From IMG/VR virus record IMGVR_UViG_3300021379_000006, positions 1 to 64,000 of that record: 64,000 nt of DNA. One strand, given 5' to 3'. The notes below the pieces were generated by a model, which saw nothing but the letters and a program-made list of their open reading frames with translations, had not been told where the DNA came from and ran no database searches. This document shows positions 1-7,765 of this stretch, in pieces (position 1 is the first letter of the stretch; each line of letters begins with the position of its first letter). Origin of the DNA: a virus. A program made the translations under genes and the position numbers.

Positions 1-76
1 TCAATTTAATTTAACCTACAAACCTAATTGGTTTCATCGTACTATGATGAGATTGTGTTTTGGATATAAATGGACA

Positions 77-101
77 AACCTTTAACACCAAAGAGAAATG
101 A
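77..101 (+). repeat. 25-bp imperfect direct repeat, copy 1
   Basis: This 25-base segment recurs at 304-328 with 23 of 25 identical bases. Both copies contain AACACCAAAG and put an ATG at the same offset (98 and 325). It looks like a duplicated translation-initiation region ahead of two consecutive small genes. A recombination scar is the alternative. Confidence 0.7.
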
Positions 102-328
102 AAACACCAATGCAAGAGTTGATTGAGATAATCAAGAAGCGTCAAGAAGATGATGATGCAATGCCTTTTATGTACAATGATAGGATAATTGAGTTGGCAG
201 AATCACTACTTGAGAAAGAGAAAAAGCAGATTATGGATGCATATATGGAAGGCGGAGATTGGGAATCATTACCTCAACCACGATTTGATAATTACTACAA
301 CATAACCCTTAACACCAAAGAAAAATGA
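98..328 (+). CDS. small acidic hypothetical protein (76 aa)
   Basis: I do not recognise this protein. It is charged and probably mostly helical, rich in Glu, Lys and Asp, with no membrane segment or signal peptide. It opens the rightward early block. The start at 98 follows an A-rich leader containing AACACCAAAGAGAA, and the same leader is repeated before the next gene. Its TGA stop overlaps the ATG of the next small gene (ATGA), which suggests translational coupling. Small early proteins at a block edge in phages often act on host functions, but nothing in the sequence says which. Confidence 0.6.
   Translation: MKTPMQELIEIIKKRQEDDDAMPFMYNDRIIELAESLLEKEKKQIMDAYMEGGDWESLPQPRFDNYYNITLNTKEK
304..328 (+). 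repeat. 25-bp imperfect direct repeat, copy 2
   Basis: Second copy of the element at 77-101, differing at two positions. Here it encodes the last residues of the 98-328 gene while providing the leader and ATG (325) of the next. Confidence 0.7.
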
Positions 329-411
329 TAGAGTTTAAATGGATGATAGTGATACTAACTCTTGTAGTTAGTGTATTGTTTATCTACCTAACTGGAAAAG
401 AGAATGAGTGA
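325..411 (+). CDS. small membrane peptide (28 aa)
   Basis: A 28-codon frame starts at the ATG overlapping the previous stop. The peptide is almost entirely one hydrophobic helix (MIVILTLVVSVLFIYL) with a short charged tail, so a single-pass inner-membrane peptide is expected. It lies in a chain of overlapping genes (98-328, 325-411, 404-568), which supports it being real despite its size. It has no recognised family. A small membrane peptide beside an early lipoprotein gene would suit an envelope-directed early function, but that is inference. Confidence 0.45.
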   Translation: MIEFKWMIVILTLVVSVLFIYLTGKENE

Positions 412-568
412 AAACCTCAACATAGCCTGGTGGCATGAGAAGCTAATGCTTTGTGCTTTGAAAAGGTATAAGACACAAGAAGAAGCTGCAGATGCTTTGG
501 GTATTAGTAGTAGAACACTTATTAGAATGAAAAAGGATTATAATGAAAGACATAATACAACTTTGTAA
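404..568 (+). CDS. Fis-type helix-turn-helix DNA-binding protein (54 aa)
   Basis: This short frame begins at an ATG inside the end of the preceding gene. Residues about 22-46 (YKTQEEAADALGISSRTLIR) fit a Fis/NtrC-type helix-turn-helix: a helix, a GIS turn and a recognition helix. The protein is little more than that motif with an N-terminal helix holding two Trp residues. Its likely job is a small early regulator, possibly controlling the divergent gene at 1190-1612 or the early block itself. The fold call rests on motif reading. The regulatory target is inference. Confidence 0.6.
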   Translation: MSENLNIAWWHEKLMLCALKRYKTQEEAADALGISSRTLIRMKKDYNERHNTTL

Positions 569-585
569 AAGAGATTTAGAAGATT

Positions 586-846
586 ATGGTATTGAACAAG
601 ATTAAACTTTTGTTTTTGGTTTTACTAAGCAGTTGCGTTAGTAGTACTTATGTACAGCAATCTGATATTGCTATATCATCATGGGATGAGACCATTGTTT
701 TTATACAGGAAACAGAACTTGGTAAACAATTATATAATAACTGGACGAGTGGATATTGGGGTGATAGCACCATAGTAATTCTACTAGACAGTACAGAATT
801 CATTAAGCTATATGAAAAATCATATACATCTAGACGCAGTAATTAA
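586..846 (+). CDS. predicted lipoprotein (86 aa)
   Basis: The N-terminus has a Lys-containing n-region, a hydrophobic core and a lipobox ending in cysteine (FLVLLSSC, Cys17), which is the signature of signal-peptidase II processing. The mature part is about 70 residues, polar, rich in Thr, Ser and Tyr, with no recognised fold. Phage lipoproteins made early commonly block superinfection by inhibiting receptors or DNA injection. That role is inference here, but the location in the first early genes agrees with it. The 3' end overlaps the start of the next gene at 812 by 35 bases. Confidence 0.6.
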   Translation: MVLNKIKLLFLVLLSSCVSSTYVQQSDIAISSWDETIVFIQETELGKQLYNNWTSGYWGDSTIVILLDSTEFIKLYEKSYTSRRSN

Positions 847-1198
847 AGATGGTACGTTCAGTTACCCTATAAAGGCTAATGAATCTAGATTAAAAAACTT
901 CTTAGCTAATGCACCAGAAGGTGCAAAAGTTGAGATGTTTATCAGTATATCTGATGAAAAGAAAGGTAGCAATGCTCAGCTGGCAAGAATTCATGCTATG
1001 TGCAGGGAGATTGCAAATGAGTTAGGTTATACATTTGAGGAGGTAAAACTCCAAGTTAAAAGACAAGCAGGACTCTGTTTTATGAAAAATAATTCAGAGT
1101 ACTGCAAGTCTTTTGCTGCATGTGACAGGGCAGAGTTAAATCTTGCTATACAAGCATGTATAGAAATAGGAGACTTTAGTAATATGAACCTAAGATGA
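812..1198 (+). CDS. hypothetical protein, possibly NinB-like (128 aa)
   Basis: Soluble protein of about 128 residues. The middle part, with QLARIHAMCREIANELGYT followed by a helical stretch, and the C-terminal segment ending near IEIGDFSNMNLR recall the layout of NinB/Orf-type phage recombination mediators: N-terminal beta segment, helices, then a short helix near the end. The similarity is weak and by eye only. It overlaps the preceding lipoprotein gene, and its last 9 bases overlap the convergent gene on the other strand. A replication or recombination accessory role would suit the neighbourhood but is unproven. Confidence 0.45.
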   Translation: MKNHIHLDAVIKDGTFSYPIKANESRLKNFLANAPEGAKVEMFISISDEKKGSNAQLARIHAMCREIANELGYTFEEVKLQVKRQAGLCFMKNNSEYCKSFAACDRAELNLAIQACIEIGDFSNMNLR

Positions 1199-1612
1199 TT
1201 TAGGTGTCATAAGAGATTCTATTTTTTTCAGTTTTTCTTCAGCAGAAGAGTCATCATTCATGACTGCCTTCATATATGCAGTAACATCTTCTTTTGTTAC
1301 TTTAGATTCAACTGGAATCTCAAGGTTTTGTTCTCTTGCTTTTGCTTTTAGCAATTGCTGAAGAGCAAACAATGTATAGAGTTGTCTCTCTATGTAATCT
1401 AATTCAATTGGATTTTCTTCAGTGTCTTCTCCCTTTATGATACCCTCAAATTTTTTAAAGGTAACAGGTAGTGTAGAAGGATCCTCAACAATATTAGCAA
1501 CATAATACATTAAAATTGCATCTAGACCAAGTATAAAACTAGTATTGATTTCAATATCTTTGATGTTCTTGGTTAGATCATAAGTGTGTGTTGCTTCTAA
1601 GTAATCAGCCAT
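1190..1612 (-). CDS. lone reverse-strand hypothetical protein (140 aa)
   Basis: I do not recognise it. It is acidic and predicted largely helical, with a central hydrophobic stretch around residues 25-45 (FILGLDAILMYYVANIV) and a charged C-terminus. It is the only minus-strand gene within 22 kb of plus-strand genes. It runs convergent to 812-1198, overlapping it by 9 bases, and divergent from the ung gene at 1657. A TATATTTG element on the minus strand at 1638-1631 could be its own promoter. The isolated orientation suggests separate timing, for example late expression or a later insertion. Confidence 0.6.
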   Translation of the reverse strand: MADYLEATHTYDLTKNIKDIEINTSFILGLDAILMYYVANIVEDPSTLPVTFKKFEGIIKGEDTEENPIELDYIERQLYTLFALQQLLKAKAREQNLEIPVESKVTKEDVTAYMKAVMNDDSSAEEKLKKIESLMTPKSS

Positions 1613-1630
1613 AACGTATCATTTAATAAA

Positions 1631-1638
1631 CAAATATA
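1631..1638 (-). promoter_or_regulatory. candidate -7 element TATATTTG
   Basis: Read on the minus strand this is TATATTTG, matching the Bacteroidota -7 consensus TAnnTTTG, and it lies 19 bases before the ATG of the 1190-1612 gene. I do not see a clear -33 TTTG at the expected distance, so the promoter is tentative. Confidence 0.35.
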
Positions 1639-1656
1639 ATAAAAATTGTATCATTA

Positions 1657-2352
1657 ATGAAAACAGTCATTATACCGGATAAAATAGAAGCCTTAAAAGA
1701 AAAATTAAAAGGTACAGGATGGGAACCTACTATATATCCATATTTAGATTCAGAAAGCTTTTACAACACACTAAAAAAGCTAGTAGATTTTGTTCAGGAT
1801 GGACAAAGATTTACACCAAAGATGAAAGATTGGTTTAGAACATTTGAAGTTTGTCCCTATGATAAACTTAATGTTGTGTTTATTGGACAAGATCCATATC
1901 CACAAATTGATGTTGCTGATGGTGTCTCCTTTAGTTGTAGTTACACAATGAAAGAACAACCATCTCTTAGACATATCTTCAATTCGTTAGAGAAGCAGTA
2001 TCCAGGATATGAACGTAATCCAGATCTCACTAGATGGTCAGAACAAGGTGTTCTTATGCTTAATACTGCACTAACTGTAGAAATAAACAAGATTGGATCG
2101 CATTATTCTTTATGGGATACCTTCACTAAGGGATTATTAAACTCCTTAAATAACAATAAAGATAATTTGATTGTTGTATTACTTGGTAAGAAAGCACAAC
2201 AATGGGCTAAGTTCCTTACAAATCACACTATAATAGAAGTTGAGCATCCAGCAGCAGCTGCTTATAAAGGTGGTGTATGGAATGATCAAAACTTATTTAT
2301 CAGAATCAATGACATGCTCAAAGAGCAAAATAAATCCTTGATTAACTGGTAG
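1657..2352 (+). CDS. ung: uracil-DNA glycosylase (family 1)
   Basis: Removes uracil from DNA by cleaving the N-glycosidic bond. The 231 residues match a full family 1 enzyme. The water-activating motif GQDPYP is at about residues 77-82, with Asp79 the catalytic base position. It is followed by a stretch ending in GVSFS, then LMLNTALTVE, and the His-containing loop EHPAAAAY near residue 197, where usual family members have HPSPLS. The loop change is conservative for the catalytic His but loses the Pro/Ser pattern. Such genes recur in crAss-like replication modules, where they probably keep uracil out of the genome. It ends in TAG and is followed by a promoter-like element before the DnaA-like gene. 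Confidence 0.93.
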   Translation: MKTVIIPDKIEALKEKLKGTGWEPTIYPYLDSESFYNTLKKLVDFVQDGQRFTPKMKDWFRTFEVCPYDKLNVVFIGQDPYPQIDVADGVSFSCSYTMKEQPSLRHIFNSLEKQYPGYERNPDLTRWSEQGVLMLNTALTVEINKIGSHYSLWDTFTKGLLNSLNNNKDNLIVVLLGKKAQQWAKFLTNHTIIEVEHPAAAAYKGGVWNDQNLFIRINDMLKEQNKSLINW

Positions 2353-2368
2353 AAATTAATTATCTTTG
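2338..2368 (+). promoter_or_regulatory. Bacteroidota-type promoter (TTG-N20-TATCTTTG)
   Basis: TTG at 2338-2340 and TATCTTTG at 2361-2368 are separated by 20 bases, an excellent fit to the Bacteroidota consensus TTTG-N17-23-TAnnTTTG. Transcription would start near 2375, just ahead of the ATG at 2390, giving a very short leader to the replication operon. Confidence 0.65.
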
Positions 2369-2389
2369 TTAATATTCAATAAGAAATAA

Positions 2390-2911
2390 ATGACTGATAA
2401 TCAAGAACTTGATATACTACAAGAGGTAAGAAACTTCAAGATGAAGTTGAATAACAAGTACGGTATAGATATCCATGTATTTATAAAAAATGACACAGAA
2501 AGATTATCTTTAGAAGCAATAGAAGCAGCTTGTGTTAGAGTATTTAATAAATCATTTCCGTTGCTTGATAATGTAGATACTATATCAGGTAGAACAAGGG
2601 TAAGGCAGTTTGTAATGCTTAGACAAATCTTTTGTTATATTGCTGTAAATGAATACTCTTATGGTAAATCAGAGACAGGAAGATATATGTTAAGAGATCA
2701 TGCTACTGTTATTCACTCTATAAAAGCTTGCAATAACTATATGTTCCAAAATCATAGAGAGTTTATGGATACTATGATGAGCGTTAAACAAGAACTACAA
2801 AAATATGTGGGAAATATTTCAAAAGATAACGCAGGAGAAAATAACTCCGAATCAGATGCTGTTGTTGTACAGCATGAAAGAGAAGACTTCAGTACCCATA
2901 CTAAAGACTGA
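2390..2911 (+). CDS. DnaA domain IV-like DNA-binding protein
   Basis: The central part (about residues 65-110) has the DnaA domain IV (Bac_DnaA_C) pattern: GRTRVRQFVMLRQIFCYIA, then a GRYMLRDHATVIHSI block that corresponds to the DnaA signature helix ending in DHSTV. There is no AAA+ domain, so this is DnaA's double-strand DNA-binding module alone with an N-terminal helical extension. A likely role is recognising the phage replication origin or DnaA-box-like sites and guiding the helicase encoded downstream. The 3' end overlaps the next frame by about 107 bases. Confidence 0.8.
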   Translation: MTDNQELDILQEVRNFKMKLNNKYGIDIHVFIKNDTERLSLEAIEAACVRVFNKSFPLLDNVDTISGRTRVRQFVMLRQIFCYIAVNEYSYGKSETGRYMLRDHATVIHSIKACNNYMFQNHREFMDTMMSVKQELQKYVGNISKDNAGENNSESDAVVVQHEREDFSTHTKD

Positions 2912-3398
2912 TCTTGAAATACCTAGTTTAGTAACAGAAGGATTCCTTACAAAGAGTGAATCTACATATACATTAACTGATAAGGCAAAGAAGCTTATCA
3001 CTAAACTGGATAACTATTTTGTTAAGGCTAAAAAGAAAACCAACATTCAATTGATGGGTAAAGATTACAGCCAAATGGTTGATCAGTATAGAACTATATT
3101 TCCTGCTGGTAAATTACCGTCAGGAAAACCTGCAAGACAAAATGTAAAAGCATTGGGTGAATCATTTAGATGGTTCTTTGAGACTTATGATCATGATTGG
3201 GAAACTATTATTAAAGCAACCAAGATGTATGTGAATGAGTATAGAGCTAAAGATTATTTATATATGATGACAAGTCAATACTTTATCTCAAAACAAGATA
3301 AGAACAAAGTGAAACACAGTGGGCTTGCAGATTATTGTGACATGATTAAAGATGGTGTTCAAACAGAAACCCATCACTTTAAAGAGAAAGTTGTATGA
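2805..3398 (+). CDS. winged-helix protein, possible helicase loader
   Basis: The N-terminal 75 residues read as a winged helix: ITPNQMLLLYSMKEK, a short loop, then LVTEGFLTKSESTYTLTDKA, a classic wing pattern. The C-terminal 110 residues are helical with many aromatic residues and resemble phage replication accessory proteins without a firm match. The start at 2805 lies inside the DnaA-like gene, but later ATGs (2856, 2874) would cut the first helix of the winged fold, so the long overlap is kept. It sits between a DnaA-like gene and the helicase and overlaps the helicase start by 4 bases, hence the loader idea, which is inference. Confidence 0.6.
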   Translation: MWEIFQKITQEKITPNQMLLLYSMKEKTSVPILKTDLEIPSLVTEGFLTKSESTYTLTDKAKKLITKLDNYFVKAKKKTNIQLMGKDYSQMVDQYRTIFPAGKLPSGKPARQNVKALGESFRWFFETYDHDWETIIKATKMYVNEYRAKDYLYMMTSQYFISKQDKNKVKHSGLADYCDMIKDGVQTETHHFKEKVV

Positions 3399-4351
3399 GT
3401 AAATCAGAAGAAGCATGGGTTGGGCAGTATGCTGCCTTTAATGATGCCCTTAAATACATGGTTAAACGCGCCAATGGTGAAGAAAAGTCAATCTATACAC
3501 CATGGCCTAAGTTTAATGATGCATGTACTGATGGTTTAGAATGGAATACACTTACTGTTATTGGTGGAAGACCTGGTTCTGGTAAGACTTTGATTAAAGA
3601 TCAAATTATTAGAGAATCATTTACTCTTAATCCTAATGATGACTTTAGAGTCCTTGAGTTTCAATTTGAGATGGTTGGTAGAACCTCAGCATTGCGTGAG
3701 TTCTCATCTATCACAGGTAAAACCTATAAAGAATTATGTAGTGCAGGTAGTGTGTTAACTACTGATGTATTAAATACATGTCACCAGTATGCTAAAGAAC
3801 GTGTAAAGTATCCAGTTGATATCATATCAAGACCTATGACTGTTAATCAAATGCGTGAGCAGATTGATAAGTATATGGACTTGCATAAAGGTAAAAAGAC
3901 TATTATCACACTGGATCATACGATGCTTGTTAAGAGAGCGCCTTACCAAAATAATACATTAGATATGTTATTTGAATTAGGTGAATTCTTTACACAATGT
4001 AAAAGGGATTACCCTTGCATGTTTATAGCATTATCACAGCTTAATAGAAATATTGATAATCCAGAACGTGCACAACAAGGTAAGTACGGTAACTATATTC
4101 TTGAATCAGATATATTTGGATCAGATGCAATGTTGCAACATGCTGATACTCTAATAGGTATTAACAGGCCAGCAAAGCAGAAGATTAGACTATACGGTCC
4201 AGATAGATACATCATAGAAGATGATAGAACATTAGTATTGCACTTCCTTAAAGCTCGTAATGGTGATACAAGAATGAGTTTCTTTAAAGCTATGTTTGAG
4301 CGTATGGAAATTATGGAGATGAATACTCCAGCAACAGAAGCACCAAGATGA
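3395..4351 (+). CDS. DnaB-type replicative helicase (RecA-like core)
   Basis: Hexameric 5'-3' helicase of the DnaB family. The Walker A motif GGRPGSGKT is at about residues 57-65. A Walker B-type strand ends in IITLDHTML, and the sensor/arginine region contains FIALSQLNRNIDNPE and a final HFLKARNGDT, typical of DnaB. At 318 residues it has only the C-terminal RecA-like domain and lacks the usual N-terminal primase-binding domain, so it may depend on the adjacent proteins for loading and primase contact. It overlaps both neighbours by 4 bases (ATGA), indicating one translationally coupled operon. Confidence 0.9.
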   Translation: MSKSEEAWVGQYAAFNDALKYMVKRANGEEKSIYTPWPKFNDACTDGLEWNTLTVIGGRPGSGKTLIKDQIIRESFTLNPNDDFRVLEFQFEMVGRTSALREFSSITGKTYKELCSAGSVLTTDVLNTCHQYAKERVKYPVDIISRPMTVNQMREQIDKYMDLHKGKKTIITLDHTMLVKRAPYQNNTLDMLFELGEFFTQCKRDYPCMFIALSQLNRNIDNPERAQQGKYGNYILESDIFGSDAMLQHADTLIGINRPAKQKIRLYGPDRYIIEDDRTLVLHFLKARNGDTRMSFFKAMFERMEIMEMNTPATEAPR

Positions 4352-4887
4352 TAACAACAAAACATTATGAAGTAAAATCTTTTAAAATGACTCCCGAAGA
4401 AAGAAAAAAGAAAGTAAATGAGTTGAGACAACAGCATGAGGATTATTTTAATTCTAATGAGTTGTCTGATGCTGCTTATATACCTAAGATGGCGTATAGA
4501 CCACCAGGTAAAGATGATTTGCATATTAGTTTTTTCCCAAGTGAGCTAGAAAGAAATGGAGACATCTACACAGAATTTGTAAGCATTGACTATAATGCTG
4601 AAGATCCTAAAAGAACTCTGTATCTTTATAGATATAACCCGCATTGGAAAGATGAGTATGAGTTAGTTGAAAGTAGTAGTGGTTTTCAAAGACACCTTGT
4701 TCCTGTATCAGAACTTAAAGTTGTAAGTGATGCAGTAGCAAGACATGGGAAAAATACTATTTTTGAAAGCTTAGATGATATTGCAAATCTTCCAAACCCT
4801 GATGAAACCTTTTCACCAAGAGGTATGGTAGAAGCACTTAATAGAATAGCAGACGTATTAGAAAAAATAGAAAATAAATTAAAGTAG
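4348..4887 (+). CDS. hypothetical protein between helicase and Sak4-like ATPase (179 aa)
   Basis: I do not recognise it. The N-terminal 40 residues are highly charged. The middle is beta-rich with many Tyr and Pro, and the last 25 residues (MVEALNRIADVLEKIENKLK) form a likely coiled coil. The start overlaps the helicase stop, and the TAG stop directly abuts the next ATG. Its position between the helicase and a recombination ATPase suggests a replisome accessory protein that oligomerises through its C-terminus, but this rests on context alone. An alternative start at a Met about 13 codons in is possible. Confidence 0.55.
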   Translation: MITTKHYEVKSFKMTPEERKKKVNELRQQHEDYFNSNELSDAAYIPKMAYRPPGKDDLHISFFPSELERNGDIYTEFVSIDYNAEDPKRTLYLYRYNPHWKDEYELVESSSGFQRHLVPVSELKVVSDAVARHGKNTIFESLDDIANLPNPDETFSPRGMVEALNRIADVLEKIENKLK

Positions 4888-5574
4888 ATGGCACAAAGTG
4901 TTTTAGTAATTGCTGAGTCAGGCTCAGGTAAATCAACGTCCATTAGGAATCTTGATCCTAAAGAGACAGTAATCATTAATATTGCTAATAAACCTTTACC
5001 TTTTAGAGGTTGGAAAAGCAAATACACTCCTTTGGATAAAGCAAATCCAGGTGGTAATTTGATCAGTGTATCAAGTGGTCCAGGAGTTTATAAAGCCATG
5101 CAGCATGTAAGTGAAAAGATGCCGCATATCAAGAACTTAGTTATTGATGATTGGCAATACATGTCAAGCTTTGAGTACTTTGATAAAGCTACTGAGAAAG
5201 GCTATGATAAATTTACACAGATAGCTGCTAATCTTGCTCAGGTTGCTAAGCTTCCTAAAGACCTGAGAGATGATCTTTATGTTTTCTTCTTGACACACTC
5301 AGAAGAATCTACAGATATCAATGGTCATCGTAAGATTAAAGCTAAAACAGTGGGTAAGATGATTGATAATGCTCTTACTCTAGAAGGACTATTCTCAATT
5401 GTACTATTTGGTAAAGTCCGTAAAGAAGATGATGGTAGTCTACACTATGGTTTTGAAACACAAAACAATGGTGAGAATACTTGTAAGTCACCAATGGATA
5501 TGTTTGACAGTGAATTTATACCAAATGATCTGCAATATGTCAAAGATGCAATCTATGCATACGAAAATGAATAA
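4888..5574 (+). CDS. Sak4-like RecA-fold ATPase
   Basis: Single-domain P-loop ATPase of the AAA_24/Sak4 type found in phage recombination modules. The Walker A motif AESGSGKST is at about residues 9-17. A Walker B strand ends in NLVIDDWQYM, and later FFLTHSEE resembles a sensor strand. Sak4 proteins are small RecA paralogues that anneal or pair single-stranded DNA and usually work with a phage SSB. The next gene (5601) looks like that SSB, which supports the call. It starts immediately after the previous stop. Confidence 0.8.
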   Translation: MAQSVLVIAESGSGKSTSIRNLDPKETVIINIANKPLPFRGWKSKYTPLDKANPGGNLISVSSGPGVYKAMQHVSEKMPHIKNLVIDDWQYMSSFEYFDKATEKGYDKFTQIAANLAQVAKLPKDLRDDLYVFFLTHSEESTDINGHRKIKAKTVGKMIDNALTLEGLFSIVLFGKVRKEDDGSLHYGFETQNNGENTCKSPMDMFDSEFIPNDLQYVKDAIYAYENE

Positions 5575-5600
5575 TAAGTCTAATTTAAAATCAACAAGAA

Positions 5601-6284
5601 ATGTTAAGTACTAAAGACATGTCAGCCGGTAGCGGCAAAGTAAAACCAGTTATTGATGCAGGTAATCAAGAACTAAAGATTAACTCTATTACATTACACA
5701 CTCCTCCTTATGATCAAAATGCTTATGATCTACACTTGAACGTAGAATCTAAGCCGGTTGGTGGAGAGTTTGAAGGTTTTCTTCATGACATGAATAATCC
5801 TAATGGACCACGTTATGAAGGTCAAGTAGGTAGAGTATCTTTCCAACGTTATGCTTTTGCTGATACCACATTACCAAGTGGTAGAGAAATTAACCGTGAT
5901 GCAGAGATCATGAAATCTTTGATTTTCTTGGCAGAACAACAAAATAAGCGTAGTGAACTAGATTCTATTCAAGCTCAAACAATTGAAGAGTTTGTATCAT
6001 CTGCAAGTGCTATCTTGAGTGGTGATACATATTACAACTTCTGTATTGCAGGACGTGAGTGGGAAAACAAAGATGGTTACATTAACCTACAATTGTTCTT
6101 ACCTAAGCGTACTGGAGCAGGTGTTCCATTTGAAAGAGTAGATGTAGAAAACTCTAATATGGTTACATTCAATAGAGATGAGCATATCATCCCTGTAAAG
6201 AATAGAACACAAGCTGCACCAAGCAGCAACGGAAGCTTTGAGCCTGTAGCGGGTACAGTTTCTGGAGATGATTTTGATCTTTAA
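5601..6284 (+). CDS. probable single-stranded DNA-binding protein
   Basis: The 227-residue protein has a beta-rich body (residues about 20-180). A Ser/Pro/Gly-rich linker follows, then an acidic tail ending GDDFDL, the same layout as SSBs whose acidic C-terminal tip (often DDDIPF-like) recruits partner proteins. It directly follows the Sak4-like ATPase, and Sak4-SSB pairing is common in phages. There is no clear sequence match to bacterial SSB, so the function is inferred from architecture and neighbour. A terminator hairpin lies 8 bases after the stop. Confidence 0.6.
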   Translation: MLSTKDMSAGSGKVKPVIDAGNQELKINSITLHTPPYDQNAYDLHLNVESKPVGGEFEGFLHDMNNPNGPRYEGQVGRVSFQRYAFADTTLPSGREINRDAEIMKSLIFLAEQQNKRSELDSIQAQTIEEFVSSASAILSGDTYYNFCIAGREWENKDGYINLQLFLPKRTGAGVPFERVDVENSNMVTFNRDEHIIPVKNRTQAAPSSNGSFEPVAGTVSGDDFDL

Positions 6285-6292
6285 TTAAATAT

Positions 6293-6321
6293 GGGGAGGG
6301 CTATGGCTCTCCCCTTTTATT
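6293..6321 (+). terminator. intrinsic terminator
   Basis: GGGGAG and GC pair with GC and CTCCCC around a TATG loop (6293-6314), followed by TTTTATT. It ends one base before the ATG of the primase gene at 6322, so there is no room for a downstream promoter. Confidence 0.8.
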
Positions 6322-7299
6322 ATGTTCAGTACTAAGAATTTTGTAATAAAAATAGATGATATACCAAGTTACTGGGTGTTCCAATATTATTTGGACTTAC
6401 CAGAAAAGCTAACTGGACAAGATGTAAAAATTAAATCAATCTTTAATCCCACAGAGAGAACTCCAAGCTTTGTTATTTATGTAGATACAAGAATAAAGCA
6501 ATATAAATTTAAAGATTTTTCTACTGGGGTATCTGGTAGTAAGGTTGACCTTATACAAAAGATGTATAATCTTAATTATACTCAGGCCATAAATAAAATC
6601 ATTGAAGACTACAATGAATATGTTAAGAATGGTGAGGTTGAACTTATTACATTAAAACCAAGTGCTAAGTGGTCCATTGATCATGTTCAAACAAGAGAGT
6701 GGAATAACTCAGATGCACAGTATTGGTTGTCATTTAGAATTGGTTCCAGTATGCTTAATGAGTATAATGTAAAGCCAATTGACTATTTCACTATGATTAA
6801 AGATGAAGATGGTCAGATAAATAAAGCTAAGTTTAGGAAACCTATGGCGTATGGTTACTTTAATAAAGATGGAGACGTCATTAAAATGTACCAGCCACAT
6901 GATGATAAACATAAGTTTTATAATATCACCAGCTATCTTCAGGGCTATGACCAATTACAATATAATCAACCCTATCTGGTAATTTGCTCCTCACTTAAAG
7001 ACGCAATGTGCCTGAAAGGATTTGGTTATAATATAGAAGTCTTAGCTCCAAGTAGTGAGAATACATTAATCAAACCTTACATCATTAACAACTTAAAGAG
7101 TAAATACAAAAAGATCATAACTCTATTTGATAATGATGAAGCTGGTAACAAAGCCATTGAAAGATATGCAAACACATATAATATTCAAGGATGTGCCCTA
7201 TCTATATGCAAAGACATATCAGATGCAGTGCAAACTCACGGCTTTGAAACAGTTCATAAGGAACTAAAACCCTTACTAAGGGAAACATTAAATAAGTAA
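6322..7299 (+). CDS. DnaG-type primase (Toprim)
   Basis: RNA primer synthesis for replication. The N-terminal part (residues 1-110) resembles the zinc-finger-like CHC2 region of DnaG (NPTERTPSFVIYVDT, then QYKFKDFSTGVSGSKVDLIQ) but has no zinc-binding cysteines. The C-terminal part is a Toprim fold. A strand gives YLVICSSLKDAMCL, where bacterial primases have EGxxDAL, so the usual Glu is replaced by Ser. It is followed by ITLFDNDEAGNKAIE, the DxDxAG metal motif. At 325 residues it is a compact phage primase. It starts one base after a terminator hairpin. Confidence 0.8.
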   Translation: MFSTKNFVIKIDDIPSYWVFQYYLDLPEKLTGQDVKIKSIFNPTERTPSFVIYVDTRIKQYKFKDFSTGVSGSKVDLIQKMYNLNYTQAINKIIEDYNEYVKNGEVELITLKPSAKWSIDHVQTREWNNSDAQYWLSFRIGSSMLNEYNVKPIDYFTMIKDEDGQINKAKFRKPMAYGYFNKDGDVIKMYQPHDDKHKFYNITSYLQGYDQLQYNQPYLVICSSLKDAMCLKGFGYNIEVLAPSSENTLIKPYIINNLKSKYKKIITLFDNDEAGNKAIERYANTYNIQGCALSICKDISDAVQTHGFETVHKELKPLLRETLNK

Positions 7300-7300
7300 T

Positions 7301-7765
7301 ATGAAGTGGTTTATACCCGGCAATGTACCAAGCTCAAAAAATGGGCGCAGATGGACAGGTAAGTATTTTATAGCAAGTAAGACTGTTGTAAACTACCGTA
7401 AGAATACAAAAGAGTATTATCAGAAATATGCTCCTGAGTTTCAAAAGGAACTTAAGAAGTATAAACTTCCTGTCAAGATTGGCTTTACATTTATTAGGGG
7501 AACCCGTCATAAGTTTGATTATATCAATCCAGCACAAACTGTGCAAGATGATATGGTTAAACATGAGTGGATTGTTGATGACAATGCTGAAAATATAATA
7601 CCTGTATTTAATCAGTATGAATATGACAAAGGCAATCCTGGTGTTTATATAGAGATTTTAAAAGAAAACAAAAAGAAAAATGGAACACAAAAGCGAAGCA
7701 CAGCAAAGTCTAAGACGGGTCCTAACACTAACAAAACTAAAGGATCTGGGGGTAGAAAGAGTTGA
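7301..7765 (+). CDS. RusA-like Holliday junction resolvase
   Basis: Resolves branched DNA by paired nicks. The opening IPGNVPSSKNGRR is the usual RusA first strand. The catalytic region has HKFDYINPAQTVQDDMVKH with Asp residues at the spacing of RusA (D..N....D), then WIVDDNAENIIPVF and the closing GNPGVYIEIL strand. It is about 154 residues, with a lysine-rich tail of some 30 residues that is encoded in the overlap with the next gene (7680-7765). Spacing to the primase gene is one base. Confidence 0.8.
   Translation: MKWFIPGNVPSSKNGRRWTGKYFIASKTVVNYRKNTKEYYQKYAPEFQKELKKYKLPVKIGFTFIRGTRHKFDYINPAQTVQDDMVKHEWIVDDNAENIIPVFNQYEYDKGNPGVYIEILKENKKKNGTQKRSTAKSKTGPNTNKTKGSGGRKS

Noticed and set aside
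543-605. 20-codon frame between the HTH and lipoprotein genes
   Set aside because: It overlaps both genes and has no distinguishing feature; too short to support.
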